A stretch of 64,000 bases of DNA, taken from Gemmatimonas aurantiaca (lineage in GTDB: Bacteria > Gemmatimonadota > Gemmatimonadetes > Gemmatimonadales > Gemmatimonadaceae). Below, piece after piece: positions 8,545-17,600 of this stretch. Under the pieces are notes generated by a model. The model did not search any database and was not told the DNA's origin. It saw only the letters and a program-made list of their open reading frames with translations. The DNA lies in contig NZ_JBBCJO010000010.1 of assembly GCF_037190085.1 (NCBI RefSeq), forward strand, positions 186,001 to 250,000, read 5' to 3'. Position numbers and translations under genes: made by a program. Numbering within the stretch: the stretch's first letter is position 1; each line of letters starts with the position of its first letter.

Positions 8545-9444
8545 CTACGCCTGTGCCAGACCTTCGAGCAGATAGGTGGGGACCACCTCGCGCGCCGCCA
8601 GCGCCGTGGCCCGCGTCGTGACACCGGTGAGCACGATGGCCGACGCGATCCCCACGCCCTGCGCACCGGCGATATCGGTGTGCAGCGTATCGCCCAGCAT
8701 GACCACATCGCGTGTGCCGATCAGCTCGATGGCGGCGTTGAAGTGCACCGGCGAGGGCTTGCCGAGCACTTCGAACGTGGGCGCCTCCTCGTGCAGCAGG
8801 AGGTGCAGGGCCTTCTCCACCAGATGGGCGAACGATCCCGCGGTGAACCCGAACCGCCGCACGCCCGAGGGATAGATCAGATCGGGGTTGGCGAGAATCA
8901 GGCGTGGCATGCGTCCCCGGTGATGCGCTTCGAGGATCATCGACAGGATGTCGTCGAGCGAATCGATGAGGTCGATGCTGCCCTCATCGGCGATGACCAC
9001 CGCATCGGCGGGGTCGTCGGGCACGGGATCGACCACGGTGGCGCCGATATCGCGCACATACTGTGCCGAATCGTCGGTGCCGAGCACGACAATACGTCCT
9101 TCGGCGAGACCATGGGCCTGGAGTGCGGGTCCGACCATCATCCCCGACGAGAGCACGTGCTCCGGTTCGACGGGGATACCGAGCCGCGAGAGGCGCTCCG
9201 CGGCCCGACGGGGCGATCGGGACGCGTCGTTGGTCACGACCAGAAAGGGTTGGCCGTCCCGACGCATGTCGGCGATGGTGGCACCGGCCCCGGGGAGCGC
9301 GCCCGAGGCGTTGACCAGCACACCATAGGCGTCAAAAAGCACCGCCTCGTGCCGGCGTCGCAGTTCAGGGAATGTGAGTTCGTGGATGATCGACTCCGCC
9401 GCCGGAGGACGAATGACGGAAACCGGGGACTCGGCGGTGGGCAT
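8545..9444 (-). CDS. HAD-IIA (NagD-like) hydrolase with altered motif I
   Basis: 299 residues. The HAD motifs appear in order: motif I D38-A-Y40-G-V-L, motif II L-V-V-T-N-D-A-S-R-S, motif III Lys in L-G-K-P-S-P, and motif IV V-M-L-G-D-T-L-H-T-D. The T-N-D-A-S-R and G-K-P-S-P elements with the large central cap are typical of subfamily IIA (NagD, 4-nitrophenylphosphatase, phosphoglycolate phosphatase). The second motif I aspartate, the acid/base of HAD phosphatases, is Tyr here, so ordinary phosphatase chemistry is doubtful. The gene lies 12 nt upstream of the kinase on the same strand and is probably cotranscribed with it. Confidence 0.85.
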   Translation of the reverse strand: MPTAESPVSVIRPPAAESIIHELTFPELRRRHEAVLFDAYGVLVNASGALPGAGATIADMRRDGQPFLVVTNDASRSPRRAAERLSRLGIPVEPEHVLSSGMMVGPALQAHGLAEGRIVVLGTDDSAQYVRDIGATVVDPVPDDPADAVVIADEGSIDLIDSLDDILSMILEAHHRGRMPRLILANPDLIYPSGVRRFGFTAGSFAHLVEKALHLLLHEEAPTFEVLGKPSPVHFNAAIELIGTRDVVMLGDTLHTDIAGAQGVGIASAIVLTGVTTRATALAAREVVPTYLLEGLAQA

Positions 9445-9497
9445 GAATGGGAGAGGGCGCAGGGAAGACTCGGGAAAGAACAGGGACGACCGGGTGT

Positions 9498-9533
9498 TAA
9501 GAATGTGCTAAGGGTACGCTAAGATCCTATAAG
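9498..9533. repeat. phased TAAG direct repeats before the lipid operon
   Basis: TAAG occurs at 9498, 9509, 9520 and 9530, at steps of 11, 11 and 10 bp. The middle pair extends to GCTAAG. An inverted CTTAGC follows at 9538-9543. Direct repeats at 11-bp steps are typical of OmpR/PhoB-type regulator sites; that reading is inference. The block lies 120-155 nt before the CDP-alcohol phosphatidyltransferase and 54-89 nt before the divergent HAD gene. Confidence 0.5.
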
Positions 9534-9652
9534 CGACCTTAGCAGCATCGGCCGGATTGGATAGCCTGCAGGGATGTTCATGAGCCGCACAGGCTCGAAG
9601 TGGACTCCCGTTTTTCGAGGATACGCCCGTCTCCGCCGATCTGCTCTCGTGG

Positions 9653-10447
9653 ATGAACTCCGCCACGTTGACCTGGGTGCCCCTCGTCGCCGTCCTCACG
9701 CTGTTCCTCGGTGCTCTGGCCCTCTACGCGGTGAAGACGGCCGTCACCGGGCTCCAAACCACCGAACGTGGACGAAAAGCCGGCGGCAGTGCGGTGCTCG
9801 GTGCGTTCTTCGTGGAATATGGGCTCTGGCTCTTCCGTCCTGCAGTGCGCGTGCTGGTGCGCATCGGGGCCCATCCGGATCATCTGTCCTGGGCGTCCTG
9901 GTGGCTGCATGTCGTCGCGGCGCTGGCATTGAGTCAGGGAGGATTCGGGTTCGCGGGCTGGATCCTGCTGTTCGGCGCCATCTGCGATTCGCTCGACGGA
10001 TCGGTGGCGCGGGCGCGCGGACTCTCCTCCGATGCCGGTGAAGTCCTCGATGCGGTGATCGATCGATGGGCCGAGATGGTCGTGTTCTTCGCCTACGCGT
10101 GGTACTACCGCGCGTATCCGGTGGGTTTCGTGCTGGCGCTCGGTGCCTGCGCAGGTGGCATCATGGTGAGCTATACGCGCGCGAAAGGCGAGATCCTGCA
10201 GGTGGATGCGGGCATGGGGCTGATGCAGCGACATGAACGCGCGACCTGGATCATCGCGGCCACGATCTTCTCCACCGTGATCGAACGCTGGTGGCCTTCC
10301 ACCGCACCGGGCACACCGCCCCGCCACTGGCTCGTGCTGGCGGCGCTCGGAGCGATCGCCGTGTTTGCCAATGCGACCGCGATGGTTCGCACCCGCTACA
10401 TCCGGGCCGAATTGCGCGCGCGATCGATCGCGAAGCCCACGCCGTGA
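9653..10447 (+). CDS. CDP-alcohol phosphatidyltransferase family protein
   Basis: 264 residues with about six membrane helices. The catalytic signature D1xxD2G1xxAR-x8-G2xxxD3xxxD4 is intact: D112, D115, G116, A119, R120, G129, D133, D137. Enzymes of this family transfer a phosphatidyl group from a CDP-activated lipid to an alcohol (inositol, glycerol phosphate, serine) at the inner membrane. The acceptor cannot be read from the motif. ATG 9653 is the first usable start after an in-frame stop; no clear Shine-Dalgarno is seen. It is the first gene of a four-gene coupled operon, and its stop overlaps the next start (GTGA). Confidence 0.88.
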   Translation: MNSATLTWVPLVAVLTLFLGALALYAVKTAVTGLQTTERGRKAGGSAVLGAFFVEYGLWLFRPAVRVLVRIGAHPDHLSWASWWLHVVAALALSQGGFGFAGWILLFGAICDSLDGSVARARGLSSDAGEVLDAVIDRWAEMVVFFAYAWYYRAYPVGFVLALGACAGGIMVSYTRAKGEILQVDAGMGLMQRHERATWIIAATIFSTVIERWWPSTAPGTPPRHWLVLAALGAIAVFANATAMVRTRYIRAELRARSIAKPTP

Positions 10448-10938
10448 CGCGCGGTACCGTCCGTCTCGAAGCGTGGCGATTTCTTGGCAGTCAGTTCACC
10501 ACTGCGCTGGGAACCGGCGCGGAATGGCTGTGCATCTGGCTGCTGCTGCAGGCGCCACTCCACTACGCCGCGGCAGCCATCTTCGGCGCGATCACCGGCG
10601 GCATGGTGGACTTTCTCCTCAAAAAACGCTGGGTGTTCGCCACCGCCCGGCAACAGGCACGACGTGAAGCGACACGATATGCCCTCGTGAGCGGAGCCTC
10701 CGCGCTCTGGTTCGGCGGTGTCGTCTCGCTCTGTGTCGAACAGTTCGGCGCGACGATGCCGGTGGCCGTCGTCCTCGCCAATGTCGTCGTCGGGCTCTTC
10801 TGGAACTACCCTCTGCACCGCTTCTTCGTGTTTTCATCGACTTCACTGGCACCCGTTTCACCGGATGGGCAGGCGGATACGTATCCAGCCGTGCACCCGG
10901 TCGTGCGTTCCCCGATGCGCTCCGAGGCGCGCTCATGA
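10444..10938 (+). CDS. GtrA family membrane protein
   Basis: 164 residues from GTG 10444, which overlaps the preceding stop. Four hydrophobic helices are visible. Family landmarks are R-F-L-G-S-Q-F at the start, D-F-L-L-K-K-R-W-V-F between helices 2 and 3, and N-Y-P-L-H-R-F-F-V-F after helix 4. GtrA proteins are thought to flip or help flip polyprenyl-phosphate-linked sugars across the inner membrane. A polar tail of about 35 residues follows the last motif. Its place beside a CDP-alcohol transferase suggests handling of a lipid-linked group. The stop overlaps the next ATG. Confidence 0.87.
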   Translation: MTRGTVRLEAWRFLGSQFTTALGTGAEWLCIWLLLQAPLHYAAAAIFGAITGGMVDFLLKKRWVFATARQQARREATRYALVSGASALWFGGVVSLCVEQFGATMPVAVVLANVVVGLFWNYPLHRFFVFSSTSLAPVSPDGQADTYPAVHPVVRSPMRSEARS

Positions 10939-12275
10939 CGCGCGTTCAGCGAGTCACCGAGATTCCCGGTCCGCGTTCGCGCGCCATCGTCGCGGCCGAG
11001 AGTCAGCATCTGGCGCCGGGGCTGCAGAGCTTCGCGCTCTGGACCGGCGTGGCGATGGATCATGGACGTGGCAGTCACATCACGGATGTCGACGGCAACA
11101 CGTTCGTCGATTTCATCGGCGGCATCGGCGTCAACGCGCTGGGGCACTCCCATCCCGCATTCGTGCAGGCCGTGCAGCAGCAGGTCGCGCAACTGTCCGT
11201 GGGCAGCTTCACCTCCGCGCCGCGCGCCGAGCTGGTGAACGAAGTGGCCGCGATGGCGCCGGCCGGTCTCGATCGTCTGCAACTGTATTCGGGGGGAGCG
11301 GAAGCCGTCGAATCCGCCATCCGTCTCGCGCGGTCGTACAGCCGCCGCACCGAGATCGTGGGTTTCTGGGGCGGCTTTCACGGGAAGACCGCGGGGGCCA
11401 TGGCGCTCATGGGCAGCGACGCGCGTCATCATCTCGGCCCTTTCCCGGTCGGTACGACGCAGATTCCCTACGCCGATTGTTATCGCTGTCCCTTCTCGCT
11501 GAAGCCGGGCTCGTGTGGCATGGCCTGCGGTGAGTTCGCGCGGAAGGCCATCAAGGCCCAGCCGCAGGGACCGGTTGCCGCCGTCATCGTCGAGCCCATG
11601 CAGGGCACCGCAGGCAATGTCATTCCGCCGCGCGGGTTCCTGCCCATCGTTGCCGAAGCCGCGAAGGAAGCGGGTGCATTGTTGATCGCCGACGAGATGA
11701 TCACCGGCTTCGGCCGCACGGGGAAACCGTGGGGCGTCGATCATACCGGTGTGCGCCCCGACATCGTCACGCTTGGCAAGGCGTTCGGTGGCGGGTATCC
11801 GGTGAGCGGTGTGCTTTCCACGACGACGATCACGAGTGCGGAACCCTGGGCCAAACCGTCGGGCGCCTCTTCCAGCTACGGCGGCAATCCGCTGGCGTCG
11901 GCGGCGGCGCTGGCCGCGGTGCGCATCATCCGTGAGGAGCGTCTCTGGGAGAACGCCGCCACCATCGGCGCGCTCATGCTGGATGAGCTGCGTCACATGC
12001 AGGAACGTTATCCGTTCATCGGCGATGTGCGCGGCGAAGGGCTCATGATCGGCATCGATCTCGTGCGCGATCGTACCACGCGCGAGCCCGTGAGCAGCGA
12101 TGTGATGCGCGCGCTCTTCTCGAAGGGGGTGCAGCGCGGACTGCTCGCGATGCTGTACACGTCGCGCATCCGTCTGCAGCCGGCGCTCACCATCACCCGT
12201 GAGGCGGCACTCGAAGGACTCGGCCTGCTCGACGAACTGTTCGCGGAACTCCTGCACGAAGGAACCTGGCAATGA
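10935..12275 (+). CDS. class III PLP aminotransferase (acetylornithine/GABA type)
   Basis: 446 residues, usual for this fold. Visible are the cofactor loop Y-S-G-G-A-E-A-V-E-S-A-I, the acidic motif L-L-I-A-D-E-M-I-T-G-F-G-R-T-G, and the Schiff-base lysine K282 in T-L-G-K-A-F-G-G-G-Y-P. Class III enzymes move an amino group between an omega-amine or amino sugar and a keto acid, and the substrate cannot be told from these motifs. A segment near residues 177-196 contains three cysteines (C-Y-R-C-P-F and S-C-G-M-A-C, four Cys in all), which could bind metal or form disulfides. The ATG overlaps the GtrA stop and the stop overlaps the next ATG. Confidence 0.88.
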   Translation: MTRVQRVTEIPGPRSRAIVAAESQHLAPGLQSFALWTGVAMDHGRGSHITDVDGNTFVDFIGGIGVNALGHSHPAFVQAVQQQVAQLSVGSFTSAPRAELVNEVAAMAPAGLDRLQLYSGGAEAVESAIRLARSYSRRTEIVGFWGGFHGKTAGAMALMGSDARHHLGPFPVGTTQIPYADCYRCPFSLKPGSCGMACGEFARKAIKAQPQGPVAAVIVEPMQGTAGNVIPPRGFLPIVAEAAKEAGALLIADEMITGFGRTGKPWGVDHTGVRPDIVTLGKAFGGGYPVSGVLSTTTITSAEPWAKPSGASSSYGGNPLASAAALAAVRIIREERLWENAATIGALMLDELRHMQERYPFIGDVRGEGLMIGIDLVRDRTTREPVSSDVMRALFSKGVQRGLLAMLYTSRIRLQPALTITREAALEGLGLLDELFAELLHEGTWQ

Positions 12276-13441
12276 GCGCAACGACTCGGGGATGTCCGCC
12301 GCTGCGCGGTGCCGTCATTGGTTATGGATTCATCGGGGCGCTGGGCCATCTGCCGGCGTACGCGGAGCGTCGGCACCGGCGTGGTGATGTGGAGATCGTG
12401 GCCATCGCGGATATCTGCGAGGCGCGGCGTGAACTGGCTGCCCGCACGTATCCCGAGGCCCGCATCTACGCCGATCATCATACCCTGCTCGCGATGGAGG
12501 CCGATGGGCTCGACTTCGTCGACATCTGCACACCACCCTGCGATCATGCCGCCATCGCCCATGCGGCGCTCGACATGGGATTGCATGTGCTTTGTGAGAA
12601 GCCGTTGACGCCCACGCTGGGTGAGGCGGCCGCGCTGCTCGAGCACGCGGAAGCGGCGCAGCGGGTGTTGTTCCCCTGTCACAACTACAAACACGCGCCG
12701 GTCGTGCGGGCCATCCGCGACATCATCGACAGCGGCCGTATCGGCGATGTGCAGGCCGTGGTGCTGAACACGATGCGCAACACTCACGCCAAGGGCGTGA
12801 CCGAGTGGAACACGCACTGGCGGCGTCATCGTGAGTTCAGCGGCGGCGGGATCGCCATGGATCACGGCAGTCACAGCTTCTATCTCACCTTCGACTGGAT
12901 GGGCACCTATCCCGTCGCCGTCACGGCCAAGATGACCAACATGGCCGCGATGCGATACGACACCGAGGACAACGCGACGGTGACGCTGACCTTCCCCAAC
13001 GGTCTCGCCAGCGCCCAGCTCTCGTGGACGGCAGGTGTGCGCAAGGTGACGTACGCCATTCAGGGCAGTCGCGGCGCCATTCTGGTGGACGACGACGATC
13101 TGCAGGTGGCCGTGATGCGCGCCACCGATGGTCCCGATGTGGCGCAGGGAGCGGTGGACTGGGATGTCGAGCGGTGCTCGATCGCCTCACACTGGGGAGA
13201 TGCCAGTCACACCACCTGGTTCGACGCGTTGCTCGAACGTTTCCGTCGGGCCATCGCCACGGAGGACTGGGTGAGCCGCGACGCCCACGAGGCCTACCGC
13301 TGCGTGGAAGTCATCACCGCGGCCTATCAGTCAGCGGCCGATGGGTGCCGGGAGATTCCCCTGTACGGCAGCGTCCATCTGCTCCAGCATCATGTGGAGT
13401 CGGTGGCGCATGTCGGTGAAGCGATCGCGGTGACGTCCTGA
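12272..13441 (+). CDS. Gfo/Idh/MocA family NAD(P)-dependent oxidoreductase
   Basis: 389 residues. The N-terminal Rossmann fold opens with V-I-G-Y-G-F-I-G, and the family signature E109-K110-P111 is in C-E-K-P-L-T. The middle carries G-G-G-I-A-M-D-H-G-S-H, equivalent to the G-G-x-x-x-D-x-G-x-H catalytic segment. Members oxidise or reduce sugars, cyclitols and sugar acids. As the last gene of the CDP-alcohol transferase operon it could make the keto substrate for the neighbouring aminotransferase. That pairing is inferred from position only. It converges with the RND adaptor gene 10 nt away. Confidence 0.88.
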   Translation: MSATTRGCPPLRGAVIGYGFIGALGHLPAYAERRHRRGDVEIVAIADICEARRELAARTYPEARIYADHHTLLAMEADGLDFVDICTPPCDHAAIAHAALDMGLHVLCEKPLTPTLGEAAALLEHAEAAQRVLFPCHNYKHAPVVRAIRDIIDSGRIGDVQAVVLNTMRNTHAKGVTEWNTHWRRHREFSGGGIAMDHGSHSFYLTFDWMGTYPVAVTAKMTNMAAMRYDTEDNATVTLTFPNGLASAQLSWTAGVRKVTYAIQGSRGAILVDDDDLQVAVMRATDGPDVAQGAVDWDVERCSIASHWGDASHTTWFDALLERFRRAIATEDWVSRDAHEAYRCVEVITAAYQSAADGCREIPLYGSVHLLQHHVESVAHVGEAIAVTS

Positions 13442-13451
13442 GGGCGGAACG

Positions 13452-14651
13452 TTACCTGCGCCCTCTCTCCATCGCGTTGACTTTCTGGCCTGACGCGATC
13501 GATTCGGCCGGATTGACCACGATCTGGTCACCGGCGTCCAGTCCGCCAAGGACTTCCAGCGTCGTACCGTAGTCGCGTCCCAGGGCGATCTGCACGAGGG
13601 CCACGGTGTCGTTCCGGACCCGGGCGACCTGCGGACCATCGGCTCGCATGATCAGCGCGATCGCGGGAATGCGGAGTGACGGCGTGGATGGCACCGAGAG
13701 GCGCACCGTCGCGAACATGCCGGGCAACAGGCGACGCATCGGGTTGGGTACACGGACTTCGGTGAGCAAGGTGCGGGTGACCGGATCGATGGCACCGGCG
13801 GTGCGCACCACGGTGCCGGCGATCTCCGCGTTGCCGATGTCCTGTACGACGACGGTCGCGCGCGTGCCGGCGCGGACCCGCGCGGCCCCGCTCTGGGGAA
13901 TCTGCAGCATCACCCGCAGGGTGTCGGTCTGCACGACCGTGAGCAGGGGACGTGCTCCCGCCGCGGCGCCCGCCACCACGAGGGAACCGATGTCGATGGA
14001 CCGGGCCGTCACGACGCCGTGGAACGGCGCGCGCAACACGCCGAACCGCTGCAGTTCACGCAGGTTCGCGAGATTGGCGTGGGCCGCGCGTGCGTTGGCC
14101 TCGGTGACATTGGCGGTGGCGGTGCGTTCATCGAGTTCCTGCGGCGTGACCACACCCTGCGTCGCCAGTTGCTTCCACCGTTCGAGTGACGTGCGCGCCA
14201 GCCTGGCACTCGCTTCGGTCTGCTCGATGACGGCCGACGCCTGACGTTCCTGCTCACGAAGCTCCGGCATGTCGAGCACGACGAGGGTGTCACCGGCGCG
14301 CACCGGTGAACCGATGTCCACCCGAAGTTCACGCACGAACCCATTCGTGCGGGCGAAGATGCTCGTTTCGTGCAGTCCGGTGATGGTGGCGGGGAGCTCG
14401 AACGGTGTCGATGCCGTATCCCGTTTCACCACTTCGGTGAACACGGTGGGCGCCGCGGTCGAGCGTGTGCTCTCTTCCGCCCGGGCCCGCGACTGCGCGA
14501 GCCTCGGCAGCAATCCCGCCGCGAGGAGGGCGGCGAAGATGAGCAGGAACACGATCGGCATCATCCGGCCCTGGCGCAGACGACGCGCGGAGGGCGAAGA
14601 CGGCGAGGGCACGGACAGGAACACGGCAGAGGATCGCATGAAGGATCGCAT
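13452..14651 (-). CDS. RND efflux periplasmic adaptor (HlyD/MFP family)
   Basis: 399 residues from ATG 14651. A basic N terminus and one membrane helix (residues about 30-48) are followed by the biotinyl-lipoyl half (F-V-R-E-L-R-V-D-I-G-S-P-V-R-A-G-D), a helical hairpin, the second half (L-R-A-P-F-H-G-V-V-T-A-R), then beta-barrel and membrane-proximal domains (D-A-G-D-Q-I-V). Such adaptors bridge an inner-membrane RND pump to an outer-membrane channel. The gene lies directly downstream of the RND permease, sharing one base with its stop. The reverse order (adaptor first) is more usual. No TolC-type channel gene is in the window. Confidence 0.9.
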   Translation of the reverse strand: MRSFMRSSAVFLSVPSPSSPSARRLRQGRMMPIVFLLIFAALLAAGLLPRLAQSRARAEESTRSTAAPTVFTEVVKRDTASTPFELPATITGLHETSIFARTNGFVRELRVDIGSPVRAGDTLVVLDMPELREQERQASAVIEQTEASARLARTSLERWKQLATQGVVTPQELDERTATANVTEANARAAHANLANLRELQRFGVLRAPFHGVVTARSIDIGSLVVAGAAAGARPLLTVVQTDTLRVMLQIPQSGAARVRAGTRATVVVQDIGNAEIAGTVVRTAGAIDPVTRTLLTEVRVPNPMRRLLPGMFATVRLSVPSTPSLRIPAIALIMRADGPQVARVRNDTVALVQIALGRDYGTTLEVLGGLDAGDQIVVNPAESIASGQKVNAMERGRR

Positions 14652-17600
14652 CACGAAGTCAGTTCCAGCGAAAGGACCGGGCCGCGCCGATGGGCGCGCA
14701 GCCTGCTGTACACGAAGGGGAGCAGTGTCAGCGTCGCGAAGGTCGCGAACACCAGGCCACCGATGACGGCGCGGCCCAGCGGCGCGTTCTGTTCACCACC
14801 TTCCCCGAGGCCCAGCGCCATGGGCACCATGCCGACGATCATGGCGAGGGCGGTCATGATCACCGGACGCAGACGGGTGGCGGCGGCCTCGATGGCGGCT
14901 TCGGGCGCCGTCAGTCCCGCGGCCATGCGTTCATTGGCGAAGGACACGACGAGGATGCCGTTGGCCGTGGCCACGCCCATGCTCATGATGGCGCCCATGA
15001 AGGCCGGCACGCTGAGGCTGTTGCCGCAGGCATGAAGCGCCCACACCACGCCCGCCAGCGCCGGCGGCAATGCGCAGGCGATGATGAGGGGGTCGAGCCA
15101 CGACTGGAAGTTCACGACCATGATGAGGTACACCAGCACGATGGCGAACACCAATCCGGTCGCGAGGCCGGCGTACGAGGCGCGCATGCTGGCCACCTGC
15201 CCCCGCATCACCAGGGTGGTGCCACGGGGCAGCGATTCCTTCAACGAGTCGAGCACCACGTCGATATCGCTGGCGACCGCCCCCAGGTCGCGATCGAGCA
15301 CACTGGCGTAGATGTCGTAGACCGGGGCGACATCGTAGTGGCTGATGATGCCCACGCTGCTGCCGCGCTCGACCGAGATGAGGTTCTGGAAGAGTTGCGG
15401 CGTGGCGCCGGCGCTGACGCCCGCCGCCCCCAGAATGGGTGTCCGACCGATGTCTTCGAGCGAGGCCACGCGATACTGCGGGGTCTGCACGTTGACGCTG
15501 TACTGCACCCCGTTCTGCGGATTGAGCCAGACATTGGGCTGAGTCTGTCCGCTGGATGCCAGGGAGATGAGCAGATCGTTGGCCACCTCGCGCTGCGTGA
15601 GCGACAGCGACGCCGCACGCGCGCGGTCCACGGTGATGTTCAGTTGTGGTGCCTCGAGCCGCTGCTGCAGGTACACGTCCACGGCTCCGGGAACCTCCTT
15701 GAGCCGCCGCTCGATCGCGCGGGCGATCGTGATGTTCTCGGCGCGGTTCGCTCCCACCACCTGCACATTGACCGGGGCCGGCAGGCCGGCATTCAGGATC
15801 TGGCTCACGATGTCCGCCGACTGGAAGAACACGAGCACATCGGGAAACTCGTCGCGCACCATGCGCCGGATGGCGCGGGCGTAGTCGGCCGTCTTGCCCG
15901 TCCGGTGCCCGGTGAGGGCGATGAGCAGATCCGCATCGGTCACGCCGATGGTGGGATTGTCGCTGTACGCCAGGTTGGTGGCACCGGACGTGGCGATGCC
16001 GACGTTGTCGATGATGGTGGCCAGATCACCCGGTGGGATCAGGTCGCGGATGCGATTCTCGACGGCCGCCACGATCCGGGCGGTTTCTTCGAGACGCGTG
16101 CCCACGGGCGCCCGCAGATGCACGCGGATCTGGCCGGCGTCCACCGTGGGGAAGAAGTCGCGGCCGAGCCACGGGGTCAGGGCCGCTGCCGACACGACCA
16201 CCAGACCGGCGGTCATCAGCAGACGGCCCGGTTGTTCGAGCATCGCCGTGATGGCATGGCGGTACTGGATGCGCCACCGCTCGAAACGTTCCTCGAAATC
16301 GTGATGCAGCCGCGCGAAGGGGCCAGGGCGCTTCGGCATGCCGGCCCGACGCGCTTCGAGCGCCCGCTCGCGCTGCATGGCGTAGCGCACGAGCGTGGGC
16401 ACCAGCGTGCGGGAGATCGCGTATGAGGCCAGCATGGCGAACACGACGGCCATGGCCAGGGGCCGGAACAGCGAACCGGCCGCACCGCTCAGAAAGAAGA
16501 TCGGCACGAACACGATGCAGATGGCCAGCGTCGACACCAGCGTCGGCACCGCGATCTGGCCCGCGCCGTCGAGAATGGCCTTCTCGATGTCGGGCTCGTG
16601 TTCCTGTACCCGGTGAATGTTCTCGATCCCCACGGTCGCGTCGTCCACCAGCACGCCGACCGCCAGCGCCAGACCGCCCAGGGTCATCACGTTGAGCGTC
16701 TGCCCCAGCATGGACAGCACGGTGACCGAACACAGAATGGACAGAGGGATGGACAGCGCCACGATGAGCGTGGACCGCCAGCTCCCCAGGAAGAGCAGGA
16801 TCATCGCGGCCGTCAGGCAGGCGGCGATGAGGGCTTCCACGACCACGCCTTTGAGGGCGGCCTTCACGAACAACGACTGGTCCGCGAGGACGTCCACTTT
16901 CAGCGCGGTGGGCAGGGTGGCCATCACGCCGGGCAGGGCGTTGCGGACCCGGTTCACCACGTCGATCGTGGAGGCGCCGCCGGACTTGAGCACCGTCACG
17001 AGCGCACCACGCACCCCATCGCGGTGCACGATGTTCGTCTGGATCGAGTTCCCGTCGCGCACGTGCGCGACATCCCGCACGCGCACCATCGCGCCATTCA
17101 CCATGCGGACGGGCAGATCGTTGAGCGCTTCGACGAGATCGGGACTTCCATTGAGCCGCACGATGTATTCCCGCTCGCCGATCTTGGCCGTGCCTCCCGG
17201 CAGCACCAGGTTCTGGGCGGACACCGCATCGCTGACGTCGGTGGGTGAGAGGCCCCGTGCATAGAGTTGCGCGGGATCCAGATCCACATTGATCAGCCGG
17301 GCCCGGCCGCCGTACGGCAGGGGGACACTGGCGCCCCGCACCGTGGCCAGGCGGGTGCGGATGCCGTTGGTGCCCAGATCGTACAGTTGTTGCTCCGACA
17401 GGGAGTCGCCGCCCAGGGCGAGCTGCAGCACCGGGACATTGGCGGCGTTGTAGCGCACGATGAACGGTGCCGTCGAGCCGGGTGGCATGATGCGGAGAAT
17501 CGATTGGGCGGTGGCGGCAAGCTGCGCCACGGCCGACTCGATGCGGGCACCCGGCTGGAAGAAGACCTTGATGATGGTCAGTCCGGAGAGCGACTGCGAC

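Noticed and set aside
8545..9444. Annotating the HAD-IIA protein as a phosphatase
   Set aside because: The second motif I Asp is Tyr, so that activity cannot be assumed.
14690..16426. 578-codon plus-strand frame
   Set aside because: It is antisense to the RND permease and lacks any motif.
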